Origin: JANQMX01 sp965247175
GTDB lineage: Bacteria; Pseudomonadota; Alphaproteobacteria; Kiloniellales; DSM-21159
DNA length: 64,000 nucleotides
NCBI GenBank assembly: GCA_965247175.1
Contig: OZ252006.1
Span: 682,001 to 746,000 of the forward strand
Reading direction: 5' to 3'
Both the position numbers and the translations under genes were made by a program. Shown piece after piece: positions 43,513 through 51,880 of this stretch (its first letter is position 1; every line of letters starts with the position of its first letter). The notes beneath the pieces were generated by a model. That model was given only the letters and a program-made list of their open reading frames with translations, was not told the origin of the DNA and made no database searches.

Positions 43513-43554
43513 GCCGTCACTGCTAAGCTGAACCAGCACTGTCTAAAAGAGCAA

Positions 43555-43579
43555 AGGGCGGACCGAAAGGGTCCGCCCT
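43555..43579. terminator. Terminator between the GNAT gene and katG
   Basis: AGGGCGGACC and GGTCCGCCCT form a perfect 10-bp stem with a 5-base loop. On the minus strand it is followed by TTTGCTCTTTT, a reasonable U-rich tail, so it should terminate katG efficiently. Confidence 0.8.
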
Positions 43580-43612
43580 AAGCGTCGTACGAGGGGTATC
43601 CGACAGGTTCTA

Positions 43613-45790
43613 TCAGGCAGCCAGATCGAAGCGGTCTGCGTTCATCACCTTGGTCCAGGCGGCCACGAAGTCGCGCACGAACTTCTCGTGGTTGTCGTCC
43701 TGAGCGTAGACCTCGGCGTAGCTGCGCAGGATGGAGTTGGAGCCGAAGACCAGATCGGCGCTGGTCGCGGTCCACTTCACCTCGCCCGTCTTGCGATCCC
43801 GGATCTCATAGGTGCCGTCCTCGACCGGGTGCCAGCTATAGGCCATGTCGGTCAGGTTGACGAAGAAGTCCGTGGTCAGCTGGCCGACACGGTCGGTGAA
43901 GACGCCGTGCTTCGAGCCGCCGTAGTTGGCGCCCAGAACACGCAGGCCACCGACCAGCACGGTCATCTCAGGCGCGCTCAAGCCGAGGAGCTGTGCCCGG
44001 TCGAGCATCATCTCTTCGGGGCTGACGGCGTACTTCGTCTTCTCCCAATTGCGGAAGCCATCGGCCAGCGGCTCCAAGACGTCGAAGGAGTCCGCATCGG
44101 TTTCAGCGTCGCTCGAATCGCCGCGGCCCCCAGTGAAGGGCACGTCGACGTTGTAGCCGGCTGCTTTGATGGAGAGCTCCAGTCCGACGTTGCCGGCCAG
44201 AACGATGACATCAGCCAGGGATGCGCCGCTCGCGGCCGCAATCGGCTCGAGAATGCCCAGCACCTTTGCCAGACGGTCCGGCTCGTTGCCTTCCCAGTCC
44301 TTCTGCGGAGCGAGGCGGATGCGCGCACCGTTCGCACCGCCGCGCATGTCCGAGCGACGGAAGGTCCGGGCGCTGTCCCAGGCGGTGGCGATCAGCTCGG
44401 CAGCCGACAGGCCGCTTTCGGCGATCTTCGCCTTGAGCGCGGCCACGTCATAGTTGCCGTTGGCGGCCGGAACCGGATCCTGCCAGATGAGGTCTTCCGC
44501 CGGCACGTCCGGGCCCAGGTAGTTGGCCTTGGGGCCCATGTCGCGGTGGGTCAGCTTGAACCAGGCGCGGGCGAAGGTGTCAGCGAAGTACGCCGGGTCG
44601 GCAATGAACTTTTGGCAGATCGCGTTGTAGATCGGGTCGACCTTCATCGCCATGTCGGCGTCGGTCATCATCGGGTTGTGACGGATAGACGGATCGGTCG
44701 GGTCGACCGGCTTGTCTTCCTCCTTGATCTCGACAGGCTCCCACTGCCAGGCGCCGGCCGGGGACTTCTTGAGCTCCCACTCGTGTCCGAAGAGCATGTC
44801 GAAGTAGCCCATGTCCCACTGGGTGGGGTGCTTGGTCCAGGCACCCTCGATGCCGGAGGTGAAGGCGTTGGTGGCTTTTCCGTCCAGGCCAGGGTTGGAC
44901 CAGCCGAAGCCCTGCGCTTCGATGCCCGCTGCTTCCGGCTCAACACCGATATGATCGACGGCGCCACGGCCGTGGGCCTTGCCGACGGTGTGGCCGCCGC
45001 AGGTCAGCGCAGCAGTCTCTTCGTCGTTCATGGCCATGCGCGCGAAGGTTTCGCGGATGTGATGCGCGGTCTTCGCCGGGTCCGGGTGGCCGTTGACGCC
45101 CTCGGGATTGACGTAGATGAGGCCCATGTGGACGGCGGCCAAGGGGTTCTCCAGCGTCGAGGCTTGCTCGAGATTGCCGTAGCGCTGCTCGCTGGGTGCC
45201 AGCCACTCTTTCTCGGAGCCCCAGTAGACGTCCTGCTCAGGCCCCCAGATGTCTTCACGTCCAAAGCCGAAACCGAAGGTCTTCAGGCCCATCGACTCAT
45301 AGGCGACGGTGCCGGAGAGGAGAATGAGATCGGCCCAGGACAGGGCGTTGCCGTACTTCTTCTTCACCGGCCAGAGTAGGCGGCGCGCCTTGTCGAGGCT
45401 GGCGTTGTCGGGCCAGGAGTTCAGCGGGGCGAAGCGAATGTTGCCGGAGCCGCCGCCGCCGCGGCCGTCCGCGACGCGGTAGGAGCCGGCTGAATGCCAT
45501 GCAAGACGGATCATCAAGCCACCGTAGTGACCCCAATCGGCCGGCCACCAATCCTGGCTTTCAGTCAGCACAGCCTTCACGTCGGCTTTGACTCCTTCGA
45601 AATCCAAGCTCTTCACCGCGTCGCGATGGTTGTAGTCCGCATCCATGGGATTGGTGCGGGCGCCATGCTGATGCAGGATTTCGAGGTTCAGGGAGTTTGG
45701 CCACCACTTGGTGACCGACTCGTCCGTTGAGGTGTTTCCGCCGTGATGGAAAGGGCAGCCACTCGCCGGTTTCCCGATGTTTCCGTCCAT
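43613..45790 (-). CDS. katG: Catalase-peroxidase KatG
   Basis: Bifunctional heme enzyme removing hydrogen peroxide, 725 aa. The distal site R95-x2-W98-H99 lies in LMIRLAWHSAG. The Trp-Tyr-Met adduct partners are in MGLIYVNPEGVNG and ETFARMAMNDEE. The proximal heme site is in ALTCGGHTVGKAHG (IAGGHT in most homologues). The C-terminal duplicated domain is complete. A ggagga Shine-Dalgarno precedes the ATG. Two tandem TTTAGAA-N3-TTCTAA boxes upstream suggest iron/peroxide control. Confidence 0.97.
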   Translation of the reverse strand: MDGNIGKPASGCPFHHGGNTSTDESVTKWWPNSLNLEILHQHGARTNPMDADYNHRDAVKSLDFEGVKADVKAVLTESQDWWPADWGHYGGLMIRLAWHSAGSYRVADGRGGGGSGNIRFAPLNSWPDNASLDKARRLLWPVKKKYGNALSWADLILLSGTVAYESMGLKTFGFGFGREDIWGPEQDVYWGSEKEWLAPSEQRYGNLEQASTLENPLAAVHMGLIYVNPEGVNGHPDPAKTAHHIRETFARMAMNDEETAALTCGGHTVGKAHGRGAVDHIGVEPEAAGIEAQGFGWSNPGLDGKATNAFTSGIEGAWTKHPTQWDMGYFDMLFGHEWELKKSPAGAWQWEPVEIKEEDKPVDPTDPSIRHNPMMTDADMAMKVDPIYNAICQKFIADPAYFADTFARAWFKLTHRDMGPKANYLGPDVPAEDLIWQDPVPAANGNYDVAALKAKIAESGLSAAELIATAWDSARTFRRSDMRGGANGARIRLAPQKDWEGNEPDRLAKVLGILEPIAAASGASLADVIVLAGNVGLELSIKAAGYNVDVPFTGGRGDSSDAETDADSFDVLEPLADGFRNWEKTKYAVSPEEMMLDRAQLLGLSAPEMTVLVGGLRVLGANYGGSKHGVFTDRVGQLTTDFFVNLTDMAYSWHPVEDGTYEIRDRKTGEVKWTATSADLVFGSNSILRSYAEVYAQDDNHEKFVRDFVAAWTKVMNADRFDLAA

Positions 45791-45818
45791 TACGTCCTCC
45801 GATTGCGACCAAGGTTAT

Positions 45819-45835
45819 TTTAGAAATGTTCTAAT
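45819..45835. promoter_or_regulatory. Fur-superfamily (Irr/PerR-type) box 1 upstream of katG
   Basis: TTTAGAAATGTTCTAAT contains the perfect inverted repeat TTAGAA-ATG-TTCTAA. It matches the alphaproteobacterial iron-control element recognised by Irr and is close to PerR boxes. It starts 29 bases upstream of the katG ATG. Confidence 0.75.
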
Positions 45836-45845
45836 TAGATAGGAC

Positions 45846-45862
45846 TTTAGAAATGTTCTAAC
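45846..45862. promoter_or_regulatory. Fur-superfamily (Irr/PerR-type) box 2 upstream of katG
   Basis: TTTAGAAATGTTCTAAC repeats the same core TTAGAAATGTTCTAA with identical spacer, 27 bases centre-to-centre from box 1. The tandem arrangement suggests cooperative binding over the katG promoter. Confidence 0.75.
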
Positions 45863-46049
45863 AAGGTGGCAATACGGATTTTATCGATCGATCGACACGA
45901 AAGTTTCCGCGGCCGCAGGCGAGGGCGCGCGGACAGCGCCGGACTATGACAGCAAAGGTCTGAAGCGGAGCGCCGCACCGCCGGTCAGCCTGCCACTATG
46001 GGCGCCCAGCAAACTAGATGGAGTCTGTGACAATCCGGCAGCGGTGCCC

Positions 46050-46967
46050 CTAGAGCCGATCGGGATGGGGTGGCTTGCGGGCGCTGACGAAATCGACGAA
46101 GGCGCGGATCTTGGGAGAGACGAGGCGGCGGTCGAGGTAGAGCGCGGTGAAGGTGACCTCGGGCGGCCTGAAGTCGCGCAGAACCTCTTCGAGCTGGCCC
46201 GCATGCAAGGCATCCGCTGCCATAAAGCCCGGCATCTGGCTGATGCCGAGGCCCGCCAGCGCGGCACGGCCGACGGCTTCGCCGTCGTCGATTGTCAGCG
46301 GTCCGTCGAACACTTTGGCGCGATTCGCTTCCGCGATCTCGAAATACCACGGCATCACCCGCCCGGTTCGGCGGTTGCGGAAGTTGAGGCAATCGTGCGC
46401 CGCGAGATCGTCCGGATGGCTGGGCCGCCCTTTCCGGGTCCAGTACTGCGGCGCGGCGCACAGGATGAGGGGATCGCTGAAGAGGCGGCGGGCCACCAGG
46501 TTGGCGCTGTCGGCCAGGCTCCCGGCCCTGATCACCACGTCGACCGCGTCACCGGCCAGATCGACGGCCCGGTCGTCGAGGGAGAGTTCGACGTCGATCT
46601 TGGGCCAGGCATTGCGGAAGTCGGACAGGGCCTCGACGAGCCACATGCGCCCTAGTGCGCTGGGCGCGCTGACCATGAGGCGGCCGGAGGGGTCCGCAAG
46701 ACTGTCGGAGACCTCGATGCCGAGCGCGGTCATGTCCGCGACGATCCGTCGTGCCCCTTCCAGATAGCGCTCGCCTTCGGGCGTCAGGCTGACGCTGCGG
46801 GTCGTGCGGTGCAGCAGCTTGACGCCAAGGTCCTCCTCAAGGCGGGACACTGCCTTCGAAGTCGCTGAGGCCGAGAGCTCCAGGCGCCGGGCCCCTTCGT
46901 TGAAGGCGCCGCTTTCGGCGACCTGGATGAAGGCGGCGATACCGGAGAGAGGCGGCATCTTATTCAT
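46050..46967 (-). CDS. LysR-family transcriptional regulator
   Basis: A 305-aa regulator with the N-terminal HTH ARRLELSASATSKAVSRLEEDLG and the effector domain of the CrgA/AaeR-like subgroup (GRLMVSAPSALGRMWLVEAL, LSLDDRAVDLAGDAVDVVIR). It is divergent from the NAD(P)-binding protein gene across about 100 bases and is likely its regulator. GACAA-T-TTGTC abuts its start codon. Confidence 0.9.
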   Translation of the reverse strand: MNKMPPLSGIAAFIQVAESGAFNEGARRLELSASATSKAVSRLEEDLGVKLLHRTTRSVSLTPEGERYLEGARRIVADMTALGIEVSDSLADPSGRLMVSAPSALGRMWLVEALSDFRNAWPKIDVELSLDDRAVDLAGDAVDVVIRAGSLADSANLVARRLFSDPLILCAAPQYWTRKGRPSHPDDLAAHDCLNFRNRRTGRVMPWYFEIAEANRAKVFDGPLTIDDGEAVGRAALAGLGISQMPGFMAADALHAGQLEEVLRDFRPPEVTFTALYLDRRLVSPKIRAFVDFVSARKPPHPDRL

Positions 46968-46978
46968 GACAATTTGTC
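46968..46978. promoter_or_regulatory. Short inverted repeat at the LysR gene start
   Basis: GACAA-T-TTGTC, a perfect 5-1-5 palindrome, touches the LysR start codon in the divergent intergenic region. Possibly an autoregulatory half-site pair; weak evidence. Confidence 0.3.
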
Positions 46979-47070
46979 CATTCTGAAGCCAGCGAAAGCC
47001 GATTTTTCGGGTACTATCGCGTCACCATCATTAATCGCACAAGACAAACGTGCAGTGATGGAGACTGATC

Positions 47071-47724
47071 ATGAAAATCGGAATCGTTGGGGCCGGCGCG
47101 ATCGGCCAGATCTATGCCAAGCTTTGGAGCGCTGCGGGGCATGATGTGATGCTGAGTTCGAGAAGCCCGGAGAAGCTGACGCCGATCGTCCAAGAGATCG
47201 GCGGCTCAGTCCAAGCCGGCACTCCGGCTGAGGCCGCGGCTTTCGGCGAGTTGGTTTTGCTCGCGGTCAACTACTGGACGCTCGACGAGGCGATTGAGAC
47301 CATCCGCCAGCATGTCGAGGGCAAGCTGGTGATCGATGCGACGAACCCCCTGCAGCATGCGGAAGGCGGTGGCATCGAGCGCGTCATCGGCGAGGAGCAG
47401 ATCTCTGGTCTGGTGCTGGCCGAGAAGCTACCCGAAGCACGCATCGCTAAAGCCTTCACCACGCTCTGGACCGGTCATGTCGAACGCCATGCGGACCGAG
47501 CCGATCCCAAGGTTGCCATGACCTTGGCAGCCGATGCCCCCGCCGATCGGGAGACCGTGGCCCACCTCGTCCGGGACGCCGGGCTTGTGCCGGTCGATCT
47601 CGGCGCACTGGCGGAGTCCCGGCCGCTCGACCCGCCCAGCCCGGTTTGGAACGTCGTGCTCACGGCCCAGGAACTCGAAGAGCGGGTCGATGAATTCCGA
47701 CGTGAAACAGCGACGAAGGCGTGA
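47071..47724 (+). CDS. NAD(P)-binding protein of the F420-dependent NADP reductase-like family
   Basis: A 217-aa Rossmann-fold protein. GIVGAGAIGQIYAKLW is the dinucleotide-binding loop, followed by SSRSPEKL (which favours NADPH phosphate) and the ATNPLQHAEGGG segment typical of this family in non-F420 bacteria. Likely a small reductase of unknown substrate. It is divergent from the LysR gene and ends before a strong hairpin at 47780. Confidence 0.83.
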   Translation: MKIGIVGAGAIGQIYAKLWSAAGHDVMLSSRSPEKLTPIVQEIGGSVQAGTPAEAAAFGELVLLAVNYWTLDEAIETIRQHVEGKLVIDATNPLQHAEGGGIERVIGEEQISGLVLAEKLPEARIAKAFTTLWTGHVERHADRADPKVAMTLAADAPADRETVAHLVRDAGLVPVDLGALAESRPLDPPSPVWNVVLTAQELEERVDEFRRETATKA

Positions 47725-47779
47725 TCGTCGCGCAGCAGGCTGTTCTCCAGGGTGCTTACGTCATGCGAGGAAACGTCCA

Positions 47780-47808
47780 GCAAGGGGGTAGGGCCGATAC
47801 CCCCTTGC
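47780..47808 (+). terminator. Terminator downstream of the NAD(P)-binding protein gene
   Basis: GCAAGGGGGTA and TACCCCCTTGC form a perfect 11-bp stem with a 7-base loop, 55 bases after the stop codon. No U run follows. Confidence 0.7.
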
Positions 47809-47870
47809 GGTGGGCGCGATGTGGTGCTGATGCTGGCGGATGGACCAAGCCTATGTAGCGGGAGAGCGCA

Positions 47871-48200
47871 ATGGTCGAACCAAGGGACTTTTGCATTGTC
47901 TGGGAATTCGACGTGGTGCCGGAAAAGATCGAGGACTTCCGCGAAGCCTACGGGCCGGGAGGGCCCTGGGGGCGGCTTTTCGGGCGGTCAGAGGGATATC
48001 GTCGCACGGAGCTGCTGCAGGATACGGTGCAGCAGAGCCGGTTCTTGACGATGGATATCTGGCGGTCGCGCGAAGACTTCGACGCTTTCCAGAATGCGTT
48101 CGGCGGCGACTATGCCGAGCTCGACGCCCGCTTTGAAGCTTGGACGAGACGGGAGACGAAGATCGGCGAGTTCGACCTTTCCAGGGCAGTGCCCGTTTGA
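47871..48200 (+). CDS. Antibiotic-biosynthesis-monooxygenase-fold protein
   Basis: A 109-aa dimeric alpha/beta-barrel (ABM-type) protein. The beta-strand/helix order CIVWEFDVVPEKIEDFREAY, then FLTMDIWRSREDFDAFQNAF, fits the family. Heme-degrading or quinol monooxygenase activities occur in relatives, but no catalytic set can be assigned. The codons after its stop continue as a hydrophobic open frame to 48355 that lacks a normal start. Confidence 0.7.
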   Translation: MVEPRDFCIVWEFDVVPEKIEDFREAYGPGGPWGRLFGRSEGYRRTELLQDTVQQSRFLTMDIWRSREDFDAFQNAFGGDYAELDARFEAWTRRETKIGEFDLSRAVPV

Positions 48201-48409
48201 AAGCCGCGGGCATGCTATGCGCCGGCCATCGAGGCGAGCCCGATCGTCTACTTCTGGCCGATTTTGCTGCTGCCCTTCTCGGCGCTGCTGCCATGCGCCC
48301 TGATCGTAGGTGGCGCGCTGTTGGGGTCGGTTGAATTCCTCCGGCGTTGGCGATAGAGCCACCGCGCGGGCCGAAGCGTCTTTCGCGACCGCGGGATTGG
48401 GGAGGCACT

Positions 48410-49546
48410 ATGTCGACGTCTGTCAGTTTAACGGGCGGCCAGGTGCTGACGCCCGAAGGAAATCTCCAAGCGTCCGACCTGCATTTGGCCGACGGCCATA
48501 TTGTCGACTCGCCGTCAGTCGAGGGCCTGCGCATCGATTGCCGCGGCTACCATGTGCTGCCCGGCATCATCGATGTTCACGGCGATGCCTTTGAACTTGA
48601 GCTGCACCCGCGCCCCGGTGTCGACATCGCCTTTCCCATTGCCATGGGTTCGGTCGACCGGCAGCTGCTGAGCAACGGCATCACCACCGCCTACCACGGC
48701 CTTACGATATCATGGGAACCGGGTGCGCGAAGCCTCGACGCCGGACGCCGCTTCATGGCGGGCCTCGCAAGCTTGCGTCCGCGTCTGACGGCCGATCATC
48801 GCGTGCAGTTGCGCTGGGAGACCTTCGCGCACGATGCCATCGACGATATCGCCGAGTGGCTCGATCAGGAGCCCACACCGGCCGTGGCTTTCAACGACCA
48901 CACAACCATGACCGTGGAGTGGGTCAAGGCCGGCCGGCATAAGAAGCTCGACCAATGGGCCCAGCGCGCCGGCGTGACGCCGGAGCAGTACCTGGCGCAG
49001 GTCGATGCCGTCGGGCAGCGCGCGCCTGAGGTTCCTGCCAAGATCCGGGAAGTGGCCGCTCTGGCCGGGCAGCAGGGCGCCATCATGCTGTCCCACGACG
49101 AGCGGACCTGCGGTGATCGTACAGCGAACCGCGCGCTCGGGATGCGCGTCTGCGAGTTTCCGCTTGCGCGCGAGGTGGCGTCAGATGCGGTCGCAAGCGG
49201 CGAGCATGTCATCATGGGCGGCCCGAACGTCATTCGCGGCGGCAGCCACATGGGTGCCATGTCCGCCGAGGAGGCCATCGGCGAGGGCCTCTGCAGCGTG
49301 CTGGCCTCCGACTACTACTATCCCAGCCTCTTGCATGCCGCCGAACGCCTCGTCGACCGCGGCGTACGGCCTCTGAGCGAGGCCTGGCGCCATATCTCGA
49401 CGAACCCGGCGGCAGCGATGGGGCTGAAGGATCGGGGCACGACCGAGGCCGGCCGCCGCGCCGATATCGTGGTACTCGACTGTTCCGGCCCTTGGCGCTT
49501 GGTCCACACGATTGTGGGCGGCCGCGTCACCAGCTTCGGGCAGTGA
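48410..49546 (+). CDS. phnM: PhnM-like amidohydrolase (ribose 1-methylphosphonate triphosphate diphosphatase)
   Basis: A metal-dependent hydrolase of 378 aa. It shows LPGIIDVHGDAFE (metal-binding HxD region, here HGD), VAFNDHTTMTVEWV, ALAGQQGAIMLSHDE and GGPNVIRGGSHMG, all characteristic of PhnM of the carbon-phosphorus lyase pathway. The start at MSTSVS has a ggagg Shine-Dalgarno. No other phn genes occur in the window, so it is an orphan PhnM whose role may differ. Confidence 0.83.
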   Translation: MSTSVSLTGGQVLTPEGNLQASDLHLADGHIVDSPSVEGLRIDCRGYHVLPGIIDVHGDAFELELHPRPGVDIAFPIAMGSVDRQLLSNGITTAYHGLTISWEPGARSLDAGRRFMAGLASLRPRLTADHRVQLRWETFAHDAIDDIAEWLDQEPTPAVAFNDHTTMTVEWVKAGRHKKLDQWAQRAGVTPEQYLAQVDAVGQRAPEVPAKIREVAALAGQQGAIMLSHDERTCGDRTANRALGMRVCEFPLAREVASDAVASGEHVIMGGPNVIRGGSHMGAMSAEEAIGEGLCSVLASDYYYPSLLHAAERLVDRGVRPLSEAWRHISTNPAAAMGLKDRGTTEAGRRADIVVLDCSGPWRLVHTIVGGRVTSFGQ

Positions 49547-49565
49547 ACCGGCAAAGACGCGCCAT

Positions 49566-50099
49566 TCAGTCCGGCAGTGTGGCGGCGATGGCGGGCCAGG
49601 CATCCCTCAGAAACACCGTGTAGTCGTTGGCTCGGCCGTCGACCGGCGAGGGATAGAGCAGCGTGCTGATGAAGCCCCGGTGGTAGGTGGCATGGTTGGT
49701 GAGGTGCAGCAGGATCTCGGCCCGCGTCATGCGACCCGAGCCGCCGTCGACGAAGGCGAAGTCGATCGGCTCTGCCAGCATCGCCTCGTCCCAGGCGTCG
49801 GCGCGCGACACGAACTGCGCATCCATGGCCCGCAGTCGGTCGGCGACCTCCACGAAAGGCAAGGGATGGGCACGGCGGCGTGCCGTGTGGGGGTGCGCGC
49901 GTCTTTCGAGATGGGCTTCGAACATCTCGGCCACCACCAGGATGTGGTCGAAGGTTCCGGCGATGCTGCCGAACAGGGTCTCGCGCTCGGCCTCCAGCTC
50001 TTCCACCGGCAGCTGAGCGGCGTTTCCCAGCAGCACATTGTCTGCCCATTGTGTGTAGCGGGTCAGCTGTCGCATCAGCGCGCGGTCAGGCATGATCAT
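49566..50099 (-). CDS. DinB-family metal-dependent hydrolase-like protein
   Basis: A 177-aa four-helix-bundle protein of the DinB/YfiT superfamily. Metal ligands are the histidine in GTFDHILVVAEMF and the H-x3-H of LLHLTNHATYHRGFIST. Members may be thiol-dependent transferases or hydrolases. Convergent with phnM (19-base gap). Substrate unknown. Confidence 0.85.
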   Translation of the reverse strand: MIMPDRALMRQLTRYTQWADNVLLGNAAQLPVEELEAERETLFGSIAGTFDHILVVAEMFEAHLERRAHPHTARRRAHPLPFVEVADRLRAMDAQFVSRADAWDEAMLAEPIDFAFVDGGSGRMTRAEILLHLTNHATYHRGFISTLLYPSPVDGRANDYTVFLRDAWPAIAATLPD

Positions 50100-50218
50100 C
50101 CTCGTCGGGTCTTACGGCGACTCTGCTGGGCTGGCGTGAAGGGCACAAGAACGCGATTGCCTCGGGGACAATTCCGTGCCTAGAGGCTTGGACCGGCCCG
50201 CGACGGTGGAGCGTAGCG

Positions 50219-50764
50219 ATGACCAGTCTTGGAGACGCGCTCAGGCGCTATGACGGCAAGACGACCGACATACTCGCCGAAATCCGTGCGAGATTCGGCG
50301 ATCGACCGACTTTCTTATCCGAACTCGTCCGCCTGGCAGCGCATGAGGACGCGGCGATTTCGGATGGCGCGACTTGGTTGATCAAAGCTTCGCTGGACGA
50401 TGGTACCCGTCTGACGAGCTCTGACACCGAAGCGCTGCTCAACCATCTGGACAAGATCACATCCTGGCAGGCGCAGCTGCACATCTGTCAGTCGGCCCGG
50501 CATCTCGATGTTCCCACACGCCTTGCGAACAGCTGTGCCGACTGGTTCGCGGCGCTGTTGACTCGTGATCGGCCCTTTCTGCGCGCCTGGTCGATGGACG
50601 CACTACAGGAGCTGGCTCAGCGGAACGCCGAACTCGCCGATCGAGCCGAGACTGCTTTGGCTGCCGCCGAGCAAGACACCGCCGCTTCCGTTCGTGCCCG
50701 CACCCGCCGTTGGAGAGAGCTAGGGAAGCGCCGCCAGGCTCGTGCGGAACGACAGCAGACCTAG
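50219..50764 (+). CDS. HEAT-like helical-repeat protein, unknown function
   Basis: A 181-aa all-helical soluble protein. Paired helices with an adaptin/HEAT flavour are visible (LVRLAAHEDAAISDGATWLI and FLRAWSMDALQELAQRNAEL), ending in an Arg/Gln-rich tail (RRWRELGKRRQARAERQQ). No enzymatic motif. It stands alone between DinB and DoxX-type genes. Confidence 0.65.
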   Translation: MTSLGDALRRYDGKTTDILAEIRARFGDRPTFLSELVRLAAHEDAAISDGATWLIKASLDDGTRLTSSDTEALLNHLDKITSWQAQLHICQSARHLDVPTRLANSCADWFAALLTRDRPFLRAWSMDALQELAQRNAELADRAETALAAAEQDTAASVRARTRRWRELGKRRQARAERQQT

Positions 50765-50864
50765 GGATAAATCATGCTATTGGTCGTGCGTTGAAGTTTT
50801 GGCGAGGCCGTCGGGCGAACAGGGGCGGCTTTTCATGCCGGCAGTTTCTTGAGGGGGGTATGGG

Positions 50865-51719
50865 ATGAAGGGCGTTTCGGACACGAACGAACCAGTGGCA
50901 TCTAACGAGCTGCCAGCGAAGCTGCGGATTGCAGCGCTGGTCGTGATGGCGGCGTGCCTGGTGGCCATGGCGGTGTCTTACTTCGGCGGCACCTACGCGA
51001 GCCTGCCACAAGGCGCCATTCTCTTCATGGTCCTGTGGCTTTTGCTCGGCGTTGCTGCACTCGTCCTTCTGCCCCGCGTGAGTTTCGCTGTGGGCTTCCT
51101 GGTCAGCCTGCTTTGCATGCTGGTCTCCTGGCGGATCGCCGCTCTGCAGGGCATCGATCTGGTGATCTACGGCCTCTTGGTCGCTTTCCTGATTTATCTC
51201 GCGATGTTTGGGATTGTTGCATGGCACGGGGTCAAGCAGCCGGATGCGGCGATCAACCACCATCGGATGGCGTGGCATCTCACCCTGATTCGCATTTACA
51301 TCGGCTTCGATCTCGTCCCTCACTTCACCGAGAAGCTCTTTGCCGGGCCGGCGCCGCGCGAAGACGACATCAAGTCCTTCATGGAGCTTGGCGTGCCCAG
51401 TCCTGAGTTCTTCGTGACGCTGGCCGGTTTCTGCGAGCTGGGCATTGCGATCGGAATCGGTGTTGGGGTGCTGACCCGGCTCGCGGCGGTCTGTTCGGCG
51501 GCTTACTTCATGATCGCGACGATACTGGGCCACCACTTCTTCCTGGGCTTCATCTGGGCGTCTCCCGGGGGTGGCTGGGAATACCCCGTGCTGATGATGG
51601 TGCTCCTCATCAGCTTCGTGATCGGCGGCGCCGGCTCATTCTCGGTCGACAATGCCATCCTGCGTCGGCTGACACCGCCTCCCTGGGTGCGGAGATTGAT
51701 GGTTCCGGCGCGAGTCTGA
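50865..51719 (+). CDS. DoxX-like multi-pass membrane protein
   Basis: A 284-aa inner-membrane protein with about seven hydrophobic segments. The C-terminal half has the DoxX pattern (IRIYIGFDLVPHFTEKLFAG, AGFCELGIAIGIGVGVLTRL). The N-terminal half adds three extra helices. DoxX proteins take part in quinone-linked or thiosulfate redox chemistry in some organisms. It precedes the quinol oxidase operon by 161 bases, a suggestive but unproven link. Confidence 0.7.
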   Translation: MKGVSDTNEPVASNELPAKLRIAALVVMAACLVAMAVSYFGGTYASLPQGAILFMVLWLLLGVAALVLLPRVSFAVGFLVSLLCMLVSWRIAALQGIDLVIYGLLVAFLIYLAMFGIVAWHGVKQPDAAINHHRMAWHLTLIRIYIGFDLVPHFTEKLFAGPAPREDDIKSFMELGVPSPEFFVTLAGFCELGIAIGIGVGVLTRLAAVCSAAYFMIATILGHHFFLGFIWASPGGGWEYPVLMMVLLISFVIGGAGSFSVDNAILRRLTPPPWVRRLMVPARV

Positions 51720-51880
51720 GCGATCCGAGACGGCCGTTCCAAAGACCAAGGGCGGTAAGCCGGTGGGTCGATTAAGCCGCAGGTCGCGCCGTTGCGGCGA
51801 CCACGGTACATGTGCACTATGACATCAAGTATTTGGGCCCCTTCAGAGAAGATCTCCTTTAACGAAGAGGTTTGCGAAGA

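Noticed and set aside
43688..45379. 563-aa plus-strand frame
   Set aside because: It is the antisense shadow of katG, with no start signal or recognisable family.
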